Source: Clostridium sp. CS001 (GTDB lineage: Bacteria; Bacillota; Clostridia; Clostridiales; Clostridiaceae). From it: 64,000 bases of DNA. Positions 17,570 to 27,300 of this stretch are shown here, in pieces. Position 1 is the stretch's first letter; every line of letters begins with the position of its first letter. The translations under genes were made by a program, and so were the position numbers. The notes under the pieces are model-generated. The model saw only the letters and a program-made list of their open reading frames with translations, ran no database searches and had not been told where the DNA came from. The stretch is taken from positions 23,930 through 87,929 of the forward strand of contig NZ_JAIZZN010000015.1 in NCBI RefSeq assembly GCF_020443565.1. Direction: 5' to 3'.

Positions 17570-18607
17570 TTATAAACCCTTTATAAGCGTAAGCAAGTCA
17601 CTATATATCCCATAAGCAGTCTGCTGAATTTCAGGATTTTTTTCTATTATTTGCACTTCTCCCATTAAATCTGTTGTTATACCCAATATAGAAGATGTAG
17701 CATCTATATTGCTTAGTATATCTTTGTTACTTATATAAACTGGGTGTACTTTACCTTTTGCTATATTATCCTCTATATATCCTTCACATAGCAGCTTAAT
17801 TTTGCATTGTTTTTCATTTGCCTCTTCTATATCTTTTAGAGTAATATCTGCAATTCCTTGTCTATCAATTTCTGTAGGGTTTATATTTGTGTCCATTAAC
17901 ACATTTAAAAGTGCTGCAGTTTTTGCTGCTGCATCCCATCCATCTATATCCATAGAAGGGTCTTCTTCAGCAAAGCCTCTTCTTTTAGCTTCTTTAATAG
18001 CATCTTCATAACTATTTCCACTTTCCATTTCCTCTAGCACAAAATTTGTAGTGGAGTTTAGTATACCTTTAAAAGATAAAACCTTACATCCTGGTAGTGT
18101 GTATTTAACAAAGTTAAAGATGGGGGTTCCATCCATTACAGTAGTTTCATATAAAAACTGCAATCCCCTCTCTTTTGAATTATCTCGTAGTTTTTGATAT
18201 TTCCAAGCTATAGGACCTTTGTTCCCTGTGATAACATGCATCCCTTTTTCAAAAGCAGTTTCAATATGATTTATGGCTGGTTGCCCATCATAAATTGACA
18301 AGGTACTTAATTCAACTAGTACATTAGCCTTGGAGTTTTCAATAACCTGTAGGGTTTCCATTTTCACAGCATCCTCTGCGTTAACATCGAACTTTCCAAT
18401 CACTTCAGCTTCATATAGAGCTTTTTCTAAGTTTATTCCATTTGAATTTATAATAGAGCCCTTTGATCTACCTGCAATAGCAGTAACTTTAACGTCATAA
18501 CCCGTGCTATTTTTAATGTCCAGGCTTTTAGTTATTAACATCCTACAAAATTCCTTTGCTGCATTTCCAAATCCCACTAAACATATATTTATTTCCTTAT
18601 TATTCAT
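17570..18607 (-). CDS. homoserine dehydrogenase, short form
   Basis: This protein of about 345 residues has a Rossmann NAD(P) fold (ICLVGFGNAAKEF) and the homoserine dehydrogenase core, including the LNSTTNFVLEEM and GWDAAAKTAALLNVL segments. It would reduce aspartate semialdehyde to homoserine for threonine and methionine synthesis. The C-terminal ACT domain of the long form is missing, so feedback control by threonine is not expected at this site. ATG 18607 is preferred because AAAGGA precedes it with proper spacing; ATG 18616 is an alternative. Confidence 0.85.
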   Translation of the reverse strand: MNNKEINICLVGFGNAAKEFCRMLITKSLDIKNSTGYDVKVTAIAGRSKGSIINSNGINLEKALYEAEVIGKFDVNAEDAVKMETLQVIENSKANVLVELSTLSIYDGQPAINHIETAFEKGMHVITGNKGPIAWKYQKLRDNSKERGLQFLYETTVMDGTPIFNFVKYTLPGCKVLSFKGILNSTTNFVLEEMESGNSYEDAIKEAKRRGFAEEDPSMDIDGWDAAAKTAALLNVLMDTNINPTEIDRQGIADITLKDIEEANEKQCKIKLLCEGYIEDNIAKGKVHPVYISNKDILSNIDATSSILGITTDLMGEVQIIEKNPEIQQTAYGIYSDLLTLIKGL

Positions 18608-18650
18608 AATCCCCATCCTTTTCTTTAGTTATATCTTAGGTTATCTTAAT

Positions 18651-19880
18651 CTATAATAACTCTCTTCTAAGCCAGTCTAATAATTGCATAGTTGCCCTTT
18701 GACGTATTCTCTGTCTATCACCAGATAACCTAAGCATCTTAGTTTTAACCTCACCATTTATGCATAACCCTACATATACAAGGCCTACTGGTTTTTCTTC
18801 ACTACCACCCTCCGGGCCTGCAATACCTGTTGTAGAAAGTCCAATATTCGTACCTGCAGTCTTTGCTATGCCTTGTGCCATCGCTCCTGCAACTTCGCTA
18901 CTCACAGCACCATATTTATCTAAAGTCTCTGCCTTTACTCCTAATCTACTAATCTTGGCCTCGTTACTATAAGTTACAGCACCTTCCATAAACACAGAAG
19001 ATATCCCTGGATAATTTATAAGTACACTTGCTACCATCCCACCTGTGCAAGACTCAGCAGTAGCTATAGTTAATTTCTTATTTACAAGCATCTCACTAAG
19101 TACACCTTCTAGAGTTGTTTCACCCTCACCATAAATGTTACTTCCTAATCTGCTGCGAATTTCTGCTTCCATTGGCTCAATAAGTTTTTCGCCTTCTTCA
19201 TGGGTGTCAGCCTTTGCTGTAATTCTAAAGGTTACTTCTCCATCTTTTGCATAAGGTGCTACTGTTGGATTTGTTTGATTATCTAATATATCTTCTAGCA
19301 GCTCTGCTGCGCTACTCTCACCCACACCAACAACTCTAAGCACCTTTGACACCAAAACGCCTTGCTGAAATTTTTGAAGGTATGAAACTACGGCTTCCTC
19401 AAACATTGGTTTCATTTCTCTCGGTGGACCAGGTAAAAGTACAACTGTCTTACCATCTTCCTCTATTATGCACCCTGGTGCTGTGCCATTATTATTAGGA
19501 AGAATAATAGCATCCTCAGGGAAATACGCCTGCTTTAAATTATTTTCAGTCATAGGTCTATTAATGTCTTTAAAATGACTCTTAAGAATCTTTAAAGAAG
19601 CTTCACTTACTACACTTTCTTTTCCAAAAAATTCAAAGGCTACTTCCTTAGTTAAATCATCCTTTGTAGGTCCAAGCCCTCCAGTGGCTATAACTAAATC
19701 GGCTCTGCTAAAGGCTAATGTATAAGCTTCTAAAAGCCTCTCTGGATTATCTCCAACCACCGACTGATGATATACTGATATGCCTAAATCTGCAAGTCTC
19801 TTGGCAATATATTGTGCATTTGTGTTTACAATATCCCCAAGCAATATCTCTGTACCTACTGCTAATATTTCTGCTCTCAT
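18651..19880 (-). CDS. cinA: CinA, nicotinamide-nucleotide amidase with MoaB-like domain
   Basis: This 409-residue protein has an N-terminal MoaB/MogA-like domain (EILAVGTEILLGDIVNTNAQY, then ATGGLGPTKDD) and a C-terminal PncC-type amidase (TIATAESCTGGMVASVLINYPGIS, then STTGIAGPEGG). CinA recycles the NAD by-product nicotinamide mononucleotide by deamidation. The AGGAGG site fixes the start at 19880; the open frame runs further upstream through the inverted repeat, which is not coding. It is not tied to recA here. Confidence 0.92.
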   Translation of the reverse strand: MRAEILAVGTEILLGDIVNTNAQYIAKRLADLGISVYHQSVVGDNPERLLEAYTLAFSRADLVIATGGLGPTKDDLTKEVAFEFFGKESVVSEASLKILKSHFKDINRPMTENNLKQAYFPEDAIILPNNNGTAPGCIIEEDGKTVVLLPGPPREMKPMFEEAVVSYLQKFQQGVLVSKVLRVVGVGESSAAELLEDILDNQTNPTVAPYAKDGEVTFRITAKADTHEEGEKLIEPMEAEIRSRLGSNIYGEGETTLEGVLSEMLVNKKLTIATAESCTGGMVASVLINYPGISSVFMEGAVTYSNEAKISRLGVKAETLDKYGAVSSEVAGAMAQGIAKTAGTNIGLSTTGIAGPEGGSEEKPVGLVYVGLCINGEVKTKMLRLSGDRQRIRQRATMQLLDWLRRELL

Positions 19881-19899
19881 TTTGTGCCTCCTTAAAATA

Positions 19900-19925
19900 T
19901 AGTGCCACCCACGTGGTAAGTGGCA
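19900..19925 (+). repeat. 26-bp inverted repeat, left copy
   Basis: This 26-bp sequence, centred on CCCACGTGG, occurs again in reverse orientation at 21026-21051 with 24 of 26 matches. The two copies flank the 2-hydroxyacid dehydrogenase gene. They may be the ends of a small mobile unit, or two members of a dispersed palindromic repeat family. Confidence 0.7.
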
Positions 19926-19944
19926 AGTTGAAAATAGCAAGTTT

Positions 19945-20892
19945 CTAATATCCTCTTTTTAAATCTACCACATTTATTAGTTTTTCACCTTGTATATACC
20001 TCTTCATATTATCATATATAATGTTAAATCTTCTCTCATTTCTCATCTCTGACATCCAAGAATTATGTGAAGTTAATATAACATTATCTAAATCCCATAG
20101 TTGGCTCTCCTGTTTTAAAGGCTCTTGTTCATAAACGTCTAAAGCAGCCCCTGCTAGTTTACCACTTCTTAAATTCTCAATTAGAGAACTTTCATCCACA
20201 ATGCTACCTCTAGATACATTTATAAAAAATGCTCCCACCTTCATTATTTTAAATCTATATTCATCAATTAAATGATGAGTAGCCTTAGTATAAGGTATTG
20301 TGCACACCACAACATCACATAACCTTAACATTTCATTTAGGTCACTCATAGCATAGCATTTATTAAAAAAGTCAACATCTCTACCATTTGTATTTACACC
20401 TAATATGTTTACTCCAAAGCCTTGGAATCTTTTTGCTGCCTCTACTGCTATGGTACCTGTTCCTATAAAGCCTATAGTTTTACCATAGACTTCAAGTATC
20501 CCTGTATCCATCTTCCACTTCTTTTTAGCCTGATTTTCATATAACCCCTTACTATTTTTAAACAGCTCTAGGGCTTTTAATATAATCCACTCTCCCATAG
20601 GTATACTGTAGCCACCATTATTATTAGTGGTTATAATAGAGGTATTTTTAATATAGTCTATGGGCACTTGATCAATGCCTACACTAGATAATTGAATCCA
20701 TTTTAACTTTTTCATTTCTTTTATGTCTAGGGTTTTGAAAGGGTCATAACAAATTAAAACTTCTACCTCACCTAAATCTTCACTATAAATGAGATCTTGC
20801 TCATTCACTACCTTTATATCATATCCAAGAGATTCTATATCCTTCGTTTTATCCCTACCGTAGTCATATGTGAAAAGTGCTTTAATAGCCAT
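19945..20892 (-). CDS. D-2-hydroxyacid dehydrogenase family protein
   Basis: This 315-residue oxidoreductase is of the phosphoglycerate/D-lactate dehydrogenase type. It has the Rossmann segment GKTIGFIGTGTIAVEAAKRF, the substrate Arg in NVSRGSIVDE, and the C-terminal LTSHNSW with the catalytic His. The exact acid cannot be told; it could be a phosphoglycerate, lactate or hydroxyisocaproate dehydrogenase. AAGGGGGCAAAC precedes the ATG. The gene is enclosed by the two halves of a 26-bp inverted repeat, so it may have moved as a unit. Confidence 0.85.
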   Translation of the reverse strand: MAIKALFTYDYGRDKTKDIESLGYDIKVVNEQDLIYSEDLGEVEVLICYDPFKTLDIKEMKKLKWIQLSSVGIDQVPIDYIKNTSIITTNNNGGYSIPMGEWIILKALELFKNSKGLYENQAKKKWKMDTGILEVYGKTIGFIGTGTIAVEAAKRFQGFGVNILGVNTNGRDVDFFNKCYAMSDLNEMLRLCDVVVCTIPYTKATHHLIDEYRFKIMKVGAFFINVSRGSIVDESSLIENLRSGKLAGAALDVYEQEPLKQESQLWDLDNVILTSHNSWMSEMRNERRFNIIYDNMKRYIQGEKLINVVDLKRGY

Positions 20893-21025
20893 AAAAGTTT
20901 GCCCCCTTTATCTTAAATCTTTATTTTATACTTACTTAATAATATACTACAAATACTTGTGTTTATCTTCTATATTTCAGAAAATTTAATATAAACCTCT
21001 TGATTCCTATTTACCTTTTAATGGA

Positions 21026-21051
21026 TGCCACTTGCCACGTGGGTAGCACTA
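21026..21051 (-). repeat. 26-bp inverted repeat, right copy
   Basis: This is the reverse-oriented partner of the repeat at 19900-19925, differing at two positions. It lies between the start of the dehydrogenase gene and the terminator of the M16 peptidase gene. Confidence 0.7.
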
Positions 21052-21061
21052 TTATTGCTTT

Positions 21062-21085
21062 AAAAAAGGTGCCACAAGGCACCTT
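21062..21085 (-). terminator. terminator of the M16C peptidase gene
   Basis: An 8-bp stem AAGGTGCC (21066-21073) / GGCACCTT (21078-21085) with a four-base loop is followed on the minus strand by TTTTTT. It lies 21 bases after the peptidase stop. Confidence 0.85.
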
Positions 21086-21106
21086 CTTATTATTTAAATA
21101 CATTCA

Positions 21107-24037
21107 TTATTTAAATACGTTCACTAAGTTATCAAATATTTCTTTATTATCTTTAAGTTTGCTTTCATTTCCTAGAACACAATAACAGTTTTCTTTTGTA
21201 ATATCTGCAAGCATTGCTTTAAAGGACTTAATGTCTTCAGGCTTTGTACTTAATACTTCTTTTCTTTCCTTTTGTCTTTGCTCCTGAGAAATACCTCTTA
21301 TATAGTATGCTGTAGCTCTTTCACCCTTCATGGAAGGTGTTAATGGTGAATCAAGCTCACTGATGGTTCCTATAATGTATTTAGTCATTTCTCTTTCTGA
21401 GGCTTCAAAGGTTCCTATATAATCCACTATTCCGTCGTAAGCTGTTAAAGTTTCTTTAACGTTTGGATCACGATAGGATACAAAGACTATGTTTCCACTT
21501 CTAACTATGTTTGCAAAGCCACCATATGCGCCACCTTGCACACGTACTCTATTCCATAGGTAATCTAAGCTTGCTATAGTTTTAAGCACTAGCATCTGTC
21601 CTTTGTACTCATAACCTTTTTTAATGAAGTTATAACCTTTAGCTACATATTGAACATCTGAGGATGTTAATAATGCTTCATTGTTTTTGCTTAACTCAAA
21701 GTTACATTGTGCATCTGGCAATTTTTCTTCGCCTAATATATTTACTATCTTTGGAAGCTCCATAGCAAATGCAGCATATATGTCCTCTTCACCTGTAACA
21801 CTTACCATAATATTATCCTTGTTAAATATAAGTTTTGACACTTTCTTTAAGTTTTCAATAATTTTTTCCGCCTTGTTATCAAAGTCTTTTTCAATTTCAT
21901 CGATAAACTTATAGAAGGCAATTCCTGAAGTCTTTTCTATATAAGCTGAAGCCGGTGAGAAGTAAGAAGTAAGTCTTCCTGCCGCTGTAATATGTCCTCT
22001 ATCTATAATTTTCATTTCCTGTCTTGATTTTAATTGCTGGATTAACTCTTTCAAACGTTTCTTTTCATCAAATTTAGTAGTACTAATTATCTCTGCCATA
22101 ATCTCAAATAACTTAGGTAGCTTTGGTACTAAAGCTTTAGTCTTTATAACAAATTTAGGGCTGTATTTTTCGTAATCTTCATTGTCTCCATATACATCTG
22201 TAGTAAAATGAATACCTCCAGTATGGATATTAATTTCATTGGATAAATCAGAATAATTATTACTCTCTGTGTTTACCCTTCCAAGCATTGTTGATAGTAG
22301 TGTTATATAAGGGAGCAGTTCCATATCTACTTTTTTAGCATCGAATAATATGTTTATATATGCAATTTTATTAGTAAATATATCATGAGAAAGTACCTTT
22401 ACTCCTTGCTCCTCTTTTTCTTTTAAAGGTAAGTGCTCTACCTGCTCTTCAATATCTGAGAGTTCTAGTAGTGGAATAGTTTCAAGAACTTCCTTGCTGT
22501 CTGGTGTCATTTGTCTTTCCTTAAGATCTTTTGTTCCTTGCATAATATTCTTTAATTCATCTTCTGAAAGGCCCTTTTTGAATTTTTCTAGTTTTTCTTC
22601 TACAATCTTAGATTTTTGCTCTGCTAAACCTTTCTTACCATTCAAAATAACCATAGAACTATGAGTATTATTTATTAAATACTTCTCTATAAGGTCTTCA
22701 AAATAATTAGTGGTTAGCGCTGCCTTTATTTTGCTCAAGTATTCTTCATATTCTAAATGCATAATTGGGTCTTTATCATAAAGCCAGCTATCCATACTAG
22801 TTATATAATAGAACAAGCCTTTTGGAAATCCACCTAAATCAGCTTCTCTTAATTTAAACTCTGTTATGTTTATACAAGCTTCTATTAATTTTTTATCTAA
22901 ACCATTTTTAACTAAGTCCTTTAAGGTTTTAAACACAATTTCTTTAAATCTTTCTTTCTCACTTTCATTTGAGTTCTTCACCACTATACTAAATACTGGT
23001 TGCAATATACTATTATCAAAACTTCCGAATACATCCTTGCCAAGATTTGCATCTATAAGCGCTTTCTTCAAAGGGGCAGCAGCACTTTCTAGTAACAAAT
23101 ACTCTAAAATCTCAAAAGCTAAATGGAGCTCAGGCTTACTAATATTATCCCCTGATACAAAGTTCATACTTAAGTAAGTTTTATCTTTCTCTTCATCATC
23201 GCAAGAAATAGGATATTCTACTTTAACCTCTTTCATACTGCTAAAAGGTTTTTGAAGATTGATAGCTGAATCCACTACAATTCTATCAAAAGCCTTTAAA
23301 TACTCTTCGTTAATAAATTGTAGCTGCTTATCAATGTTTCCATCCCCATATAGGAATATATAGCTATTTGATGGATGATAATATCTTTTATGAAACTCTA
23401 TAAACTCTTCTTGTGTTAAATCTGGAATAAACTCTGGATCTCCACCAGATTCTACGCCATAAGGAGTGTTTGGAAATAAGGATTCTTGAATCTTACGCAT
23501 AAGACAACCCTCTGGAGAAGAAAATGCACCCTTCATTTCATTATAAACTACACCTTTATAAGTGAGTTTGTCTTCCTTATTTTCTAACTCATAATGCCAA
23601 CCTTCTTGCATTAATATTTCTGGCTGCGAATATATGTTTGGATAAAAAACTGCATCTAAATATACATCCATAAGATTAAAAAAGTCTTTTTCATTTTTAC
23701 TGGCTAAAGGGTATATAGTTTTATCAGAAAAAGTCATTGCATTTAAAAATGTATTTAGTGATCCTTTTATTAGCTCTACAAAAGGCTCCTTTGTTGGAAA
23801 CTTTCTAGACCCACAAAGTACTGAATGCTCAAGAATATGTGGGAGTCCATTACTATTTTTAGGTGGTGTCCTAAATCCTATAGAAAATACCTTGTTGTCA
23901 TCATCATTTTCTATATGTAATAACCTTGCACCACTTTTCTCATGTTCAAATAATCTTGTCACTGAATTTAACTCTTTTATATTTTTCTCCTGGGTTAACT
24001 TAAATCCATGATATATACTTCCTATGGTAAATTTCAT
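21107..24037 (-). CDS. insulinase-family (M16C, presequence protease-like) peptidase
   Basis: This 976-residue zinc peptidase has the inverted HxxEH motif HILEH at residues 67-71, then the distal Glu in YNEMKGAFSSPE. It contains two copies of the M16 fold joined by a linker plus the M16C-associated region, giving the same length as PreP/Cym1 presequence proteases. Such enzymes enclose and degrade short unfolded peptides. There is no signal peptide, so it should be cytosolic. Its own terminator and the 336-base upstream gap suggest a single-gene unit. Confidence 0.9.
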   Translation of the reverse strand: MKFTIGSIYHGFKLTQEKNIKELNSVTRLFEHEKSGARLLHIENDDDNKVFSIGFRTPPKNSNGLPHILEHSVLCGSRKFPTKEPFVELIKGSLNTFLNAMTFSDKTIYPLASKNEKDFFNLMDVYLDAVFYPNIYSQPEILMQEGWHYELENKEDKLTYKGVVYNEMKGAFSSPEGCLMRKIQESLFPNTPYGVESGGDPEFIPDLTQEEFIEFHKRYYHPSNSYIFLYGDGNIDKQLQFINEEYLKAFDRIVVDSAINLQKPFSSMKEVKVEYPISCDDEEKDKTYLSMNFVSGDNISKPELHLAFEILEYLLLESAAAPLKKALIDANLGKDVFGSFDNSILQPVFSIVVKNSNESEKERFKEIVFKTLKDLVKNGLDKKLIEACINITEFKLREADLGGFPKGLFYYITSMDSWLYDKDPIMHLEYEEYLSKIKAALTTNYFEDLIEKYLINNTHSSMVILNGKKGLAEQKSKIVEEKLEKFKKGLSEDELKNIMQGTKDLKERQMTPDSKEVLETIPLLELSDIEEQVEHLPLKEKEEQGVKVLSHDIFTNKIAYINILFDAKKVDMELLPYITLLSTMLGRVNTESNNYSDLSNEINIHTGGIHFTTDVYGDNEDYEKYSPKFVIKTKALVPKLPKLFEIMAEIISTTKFDEKKRLKELIQQLKSRQEMKIIDRGHITAAGRLTSYFSPASAYIEKTSGIAFYKFIDEIEKDFDNKAEKIIENLKKVSKLIFNKDNIMVSVTGEEDIYAAFAMELPKIVNILGEEKLPDAQCNFELSKNNEALLTSSDVQYVAKGYNFIKKGYEYKGQMLVLKTIASLDYLWNRVRVQGGAYGGFANIVRSGNIVFVSYRDPNVKETLTAYDGIVDYIGTFEASEREMTKYIIGTISELDSPLTPSMKGERATAYYIRGISQEQRQKERKEVLSTKPEDIKSFKAMLADITKENCYCVLGNESKLKDNKEIFDNLVNVFK

Positions 24038-24373
24038 ATTTATCCTCCCCTTTATTTAATCAAAAGTTTAAAATGTCGTTAAAGCATCATCTTTCATATG
24101 GTTAAATGTTTGATTTTATATAACCTCATCACCTTCTAAGTGGTGGTTACCTATCTACTTCCATTATACTCCAAAATATTAACAAAACAACTGATTTTAT
24201 CTATATCTAGTTTCCCTCTCTTTTAATTTACCTATACTATATAAATAACAAAATTCATGTTGTCCTAAGAGTTCCAAATACAAATAATATTTTTATAATT
24301 AAATCATCATCTGCTATGTTGTTAAATGTCCGTGATTAAACCCCATAGCAGCTAACTTGCCATGGGGTTCATT
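24038..24373. other. non-coding gap with a diverged direct repeat and a hairpin
   Basis: This 336-base gap lies upstream of the M16 gene and downstream of the giant signalling gene. A 29-base sequence at 24081-24109 recurs at 24301-24329 with 23 of 29 matches. A hairpin AACCCCAT / ATGGGGTT (24339-24346 with 24362-24369) lies just after the giant gene and may end its transcript, though the T-run is weak. No further gene is seen. Confidence 0.5.
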
Positions 24374-27300
24374 CTATAATATTGGGACTATTATCTTACC
24401 TAGTGTACTGGCAAAATTAAAATCCTCAACCCCAAACTCTTTTGTCTGAGTGGATTCAGTTAAGTATAAAATCCCTTTTACAACATCATCTCTTATCAGT
24501 GGAATAACCATGATTGACTGCCAATTTGGCACACCTGTAACTGTATCGTACTCAGTTATTATGTCCCAATCTATCTTACATACTCCCTGCTTGCTATTAG
24601 TTACAGATTGTATTATGTCTTTATTGTAAGTCTCTATATTTATCCATTGATTTTCGAAAACTTTTCTTGAATATTTCTCTAAACAATTATCATTATCTAG
24701 AATAAACAAAATACCCTTTTGTGCTTCTGTAATTTCTATAATTCTACCTAGCAAATTATATATTTTATCTTCTCTTGTTTTGTCTATGTTTATGAGCTCA
24801 ATCAACTCTATCATGGCAAGTACATTTCTATGGTCTTGTATTACATTACCAGATATTATTCCAGTAAGCCTATCTGTTCTTTTTGCCTTTTTAGAAAACT
24901 CACTATTCCATATAGCATACCTATTCCTCCCCTGATGCTTTGCAACATAAAGAGCTTGGTCTACTCTCTCAACTAATTCATCTTGCCATTCACCGTGAAG
25001 GGGGAACTCTGCAACACCCAAACTTACAGTAATGGGTCTATTATCAAGTATCTTTTCTTGTTCAATTTTACTTCTGAGTTTTTCAGCTACATGCTCGGCG
25101 TCATTAATGTCTGTATTGGGAAGGATAACAATAAATTCTTCCCCACCATATCTTCCTACAATATCTGTTTCTCTAATATTGGACATTACAACATCACAAA
25201 CTCTTTTCAAAGCATAATCCCCTGTTCTATGTCCAAACTTATCATTCACCATTTTAAAGTGATCTAAATCATACATTATAAGAGAGAATTTGCTTCCTGC
25301 CTTGCTAGACACCTCAATTTGCTCATCTAATGCCTCCTCTAGATATTTCCTAGTAAGAGTCCCTGTAAGTTTATCTATAGATGAACTTAACCTAAGCTTA
25401 TACTTTTCAAGTATTATACCTATAACCTTACTAAGTTCTAAGCAATCTTTCATGCTTTCTTTGTTAATATTATTTAATACCCTATTGGATTCTATATATA
25501 CATATCCAACAACATGATTACTTCCATTTCTTCTTTTTCTTTCATTTTTGAAATAATCTTTTTCATTGGTACCTTCCATAATAATTGGAATGCAAATAGA
25601 TGCTTTCAAGGTATTATGGCTATAGCTTCTATCTCCATTTATATTTGTGTCTACATATCCATCCGTTACTAAAACTGGACGTTCCCGACTTAACGCTTTG
25701 AATAATACTTCTTCACCCTGTGGTAGTTCGTATCTTCTATCACTAGATGCAATAACTCTAAACTCTTGGTCATTGTCACTTATAATAATGGTACCTCTAG
25801 TTGCTAAGGTTATATAAGATAAGTAGTCAATTATAAGCTCTAAGTTTTTTGCATTATCTGACTGTAAGTTTTCTAATACATCACTTATATCGTGAATATC
25901 TTCATGAAGAGAAGATGAATATATCTTCTTGACAGACTTTATAAAATTCTTGTTATTTAAAATATCCTTATGATTTACCTGCTCTAATAAATATGATAAC
26001 TCTTTTTCATCATTAACACTAATAACTTCTTCAGCTATCATCGTAGTATTCTTATTACTCTTATAATAATTATTGATACATATAAACCTATTAAAAGGCT
26101 TCAATGCGTTGTTTTGTTTCATATAGGTTAATCTATATTCTAACGGTACTTGTAAGATTATATCTTTTAATATGCCACAGGCTTCAAAGTAGTAAATTAC
26201 TGCATATAAGTAATCTTTCTTATCTAAATAGCAATTTCCAATCTCAGTATTTACTTTCCAACTTATGTCTATCTCTTTATATCTTTTGGAGTATTCTAAA
26301 ACCTTACTTAAAGCCTTACTATTTTTCTTTTTATCTAGTACTGCATCAATATATAGCTTCTTAACGTATACCCTACGATCCTTTATATCAATATTAATTT
26401 TATTAACTTCAGTAAAAACAGGTGGCATAAGCTCCTGCCTGCGATTTTCATGCAAAAATATTATTGCATCATATAATATATTTAGTCTACTGCTCATAGA
26501 TGATACCTTACTAGCTATGGTTATTATCTTTTCAATAACCTGGCTTAGGTTTCCACCATCCACTAACAAATAAAACTTTATATATTCATTTAAAATCTCC
26601 GCTCTCCATTTGAATACAGATTCATCATATTCATATATGCTAAGTGCTTCATTAATATAAAAATTTGCTTTATTTAAATCTCCTAACCTATAGTTTAGCT
26701 CTGAGGCCAGAAGGTAGAATTCCCCTATATCCTTTCCTTGATTTGGGTACTTACCCAGCTCTTTATTGCAAATCTCATAATACTTATAGGCATTCCCGTA
26801 ATCACCTAAATTTAAGTACACACTGGCCATGGATGTATAACAATAAAAGATACTGCGCTCGTCTTCATACTTTCTGCACTTTTCCAGTGACTCAATAAAA
26901 TATTGCAAGGATATTTCATACTGCTCTTTTGAAAAATATGTTGCGCCTATATTTATCAATGCGCCTATTTCGCTACTACTCATATTATTCTTTTCACATA
27001 ATTCCTTAAGTTCTAAAAAAACCATTAGAGCTTTATCCTCTTCTTGATAGTAGTCTCCATAAATAACACCTATATTATTTAAGGATTTTAATAATATAGG
27101 AATATTATTATATTTAATGCATAGCATTATATTCTCTTCAAAAACTAGCAACGCTTCATCTGTTCTACCGCTTCTTAGGTAGGCTAATCCCTTATGATTG
27201 TAAAACATAACTTTTAGCTCTTCATATTCTCCAATACACATCCCTATACATCTATTACATATATCTTGTACCTTTTCATACTCTTGATTTCTGTCACATA

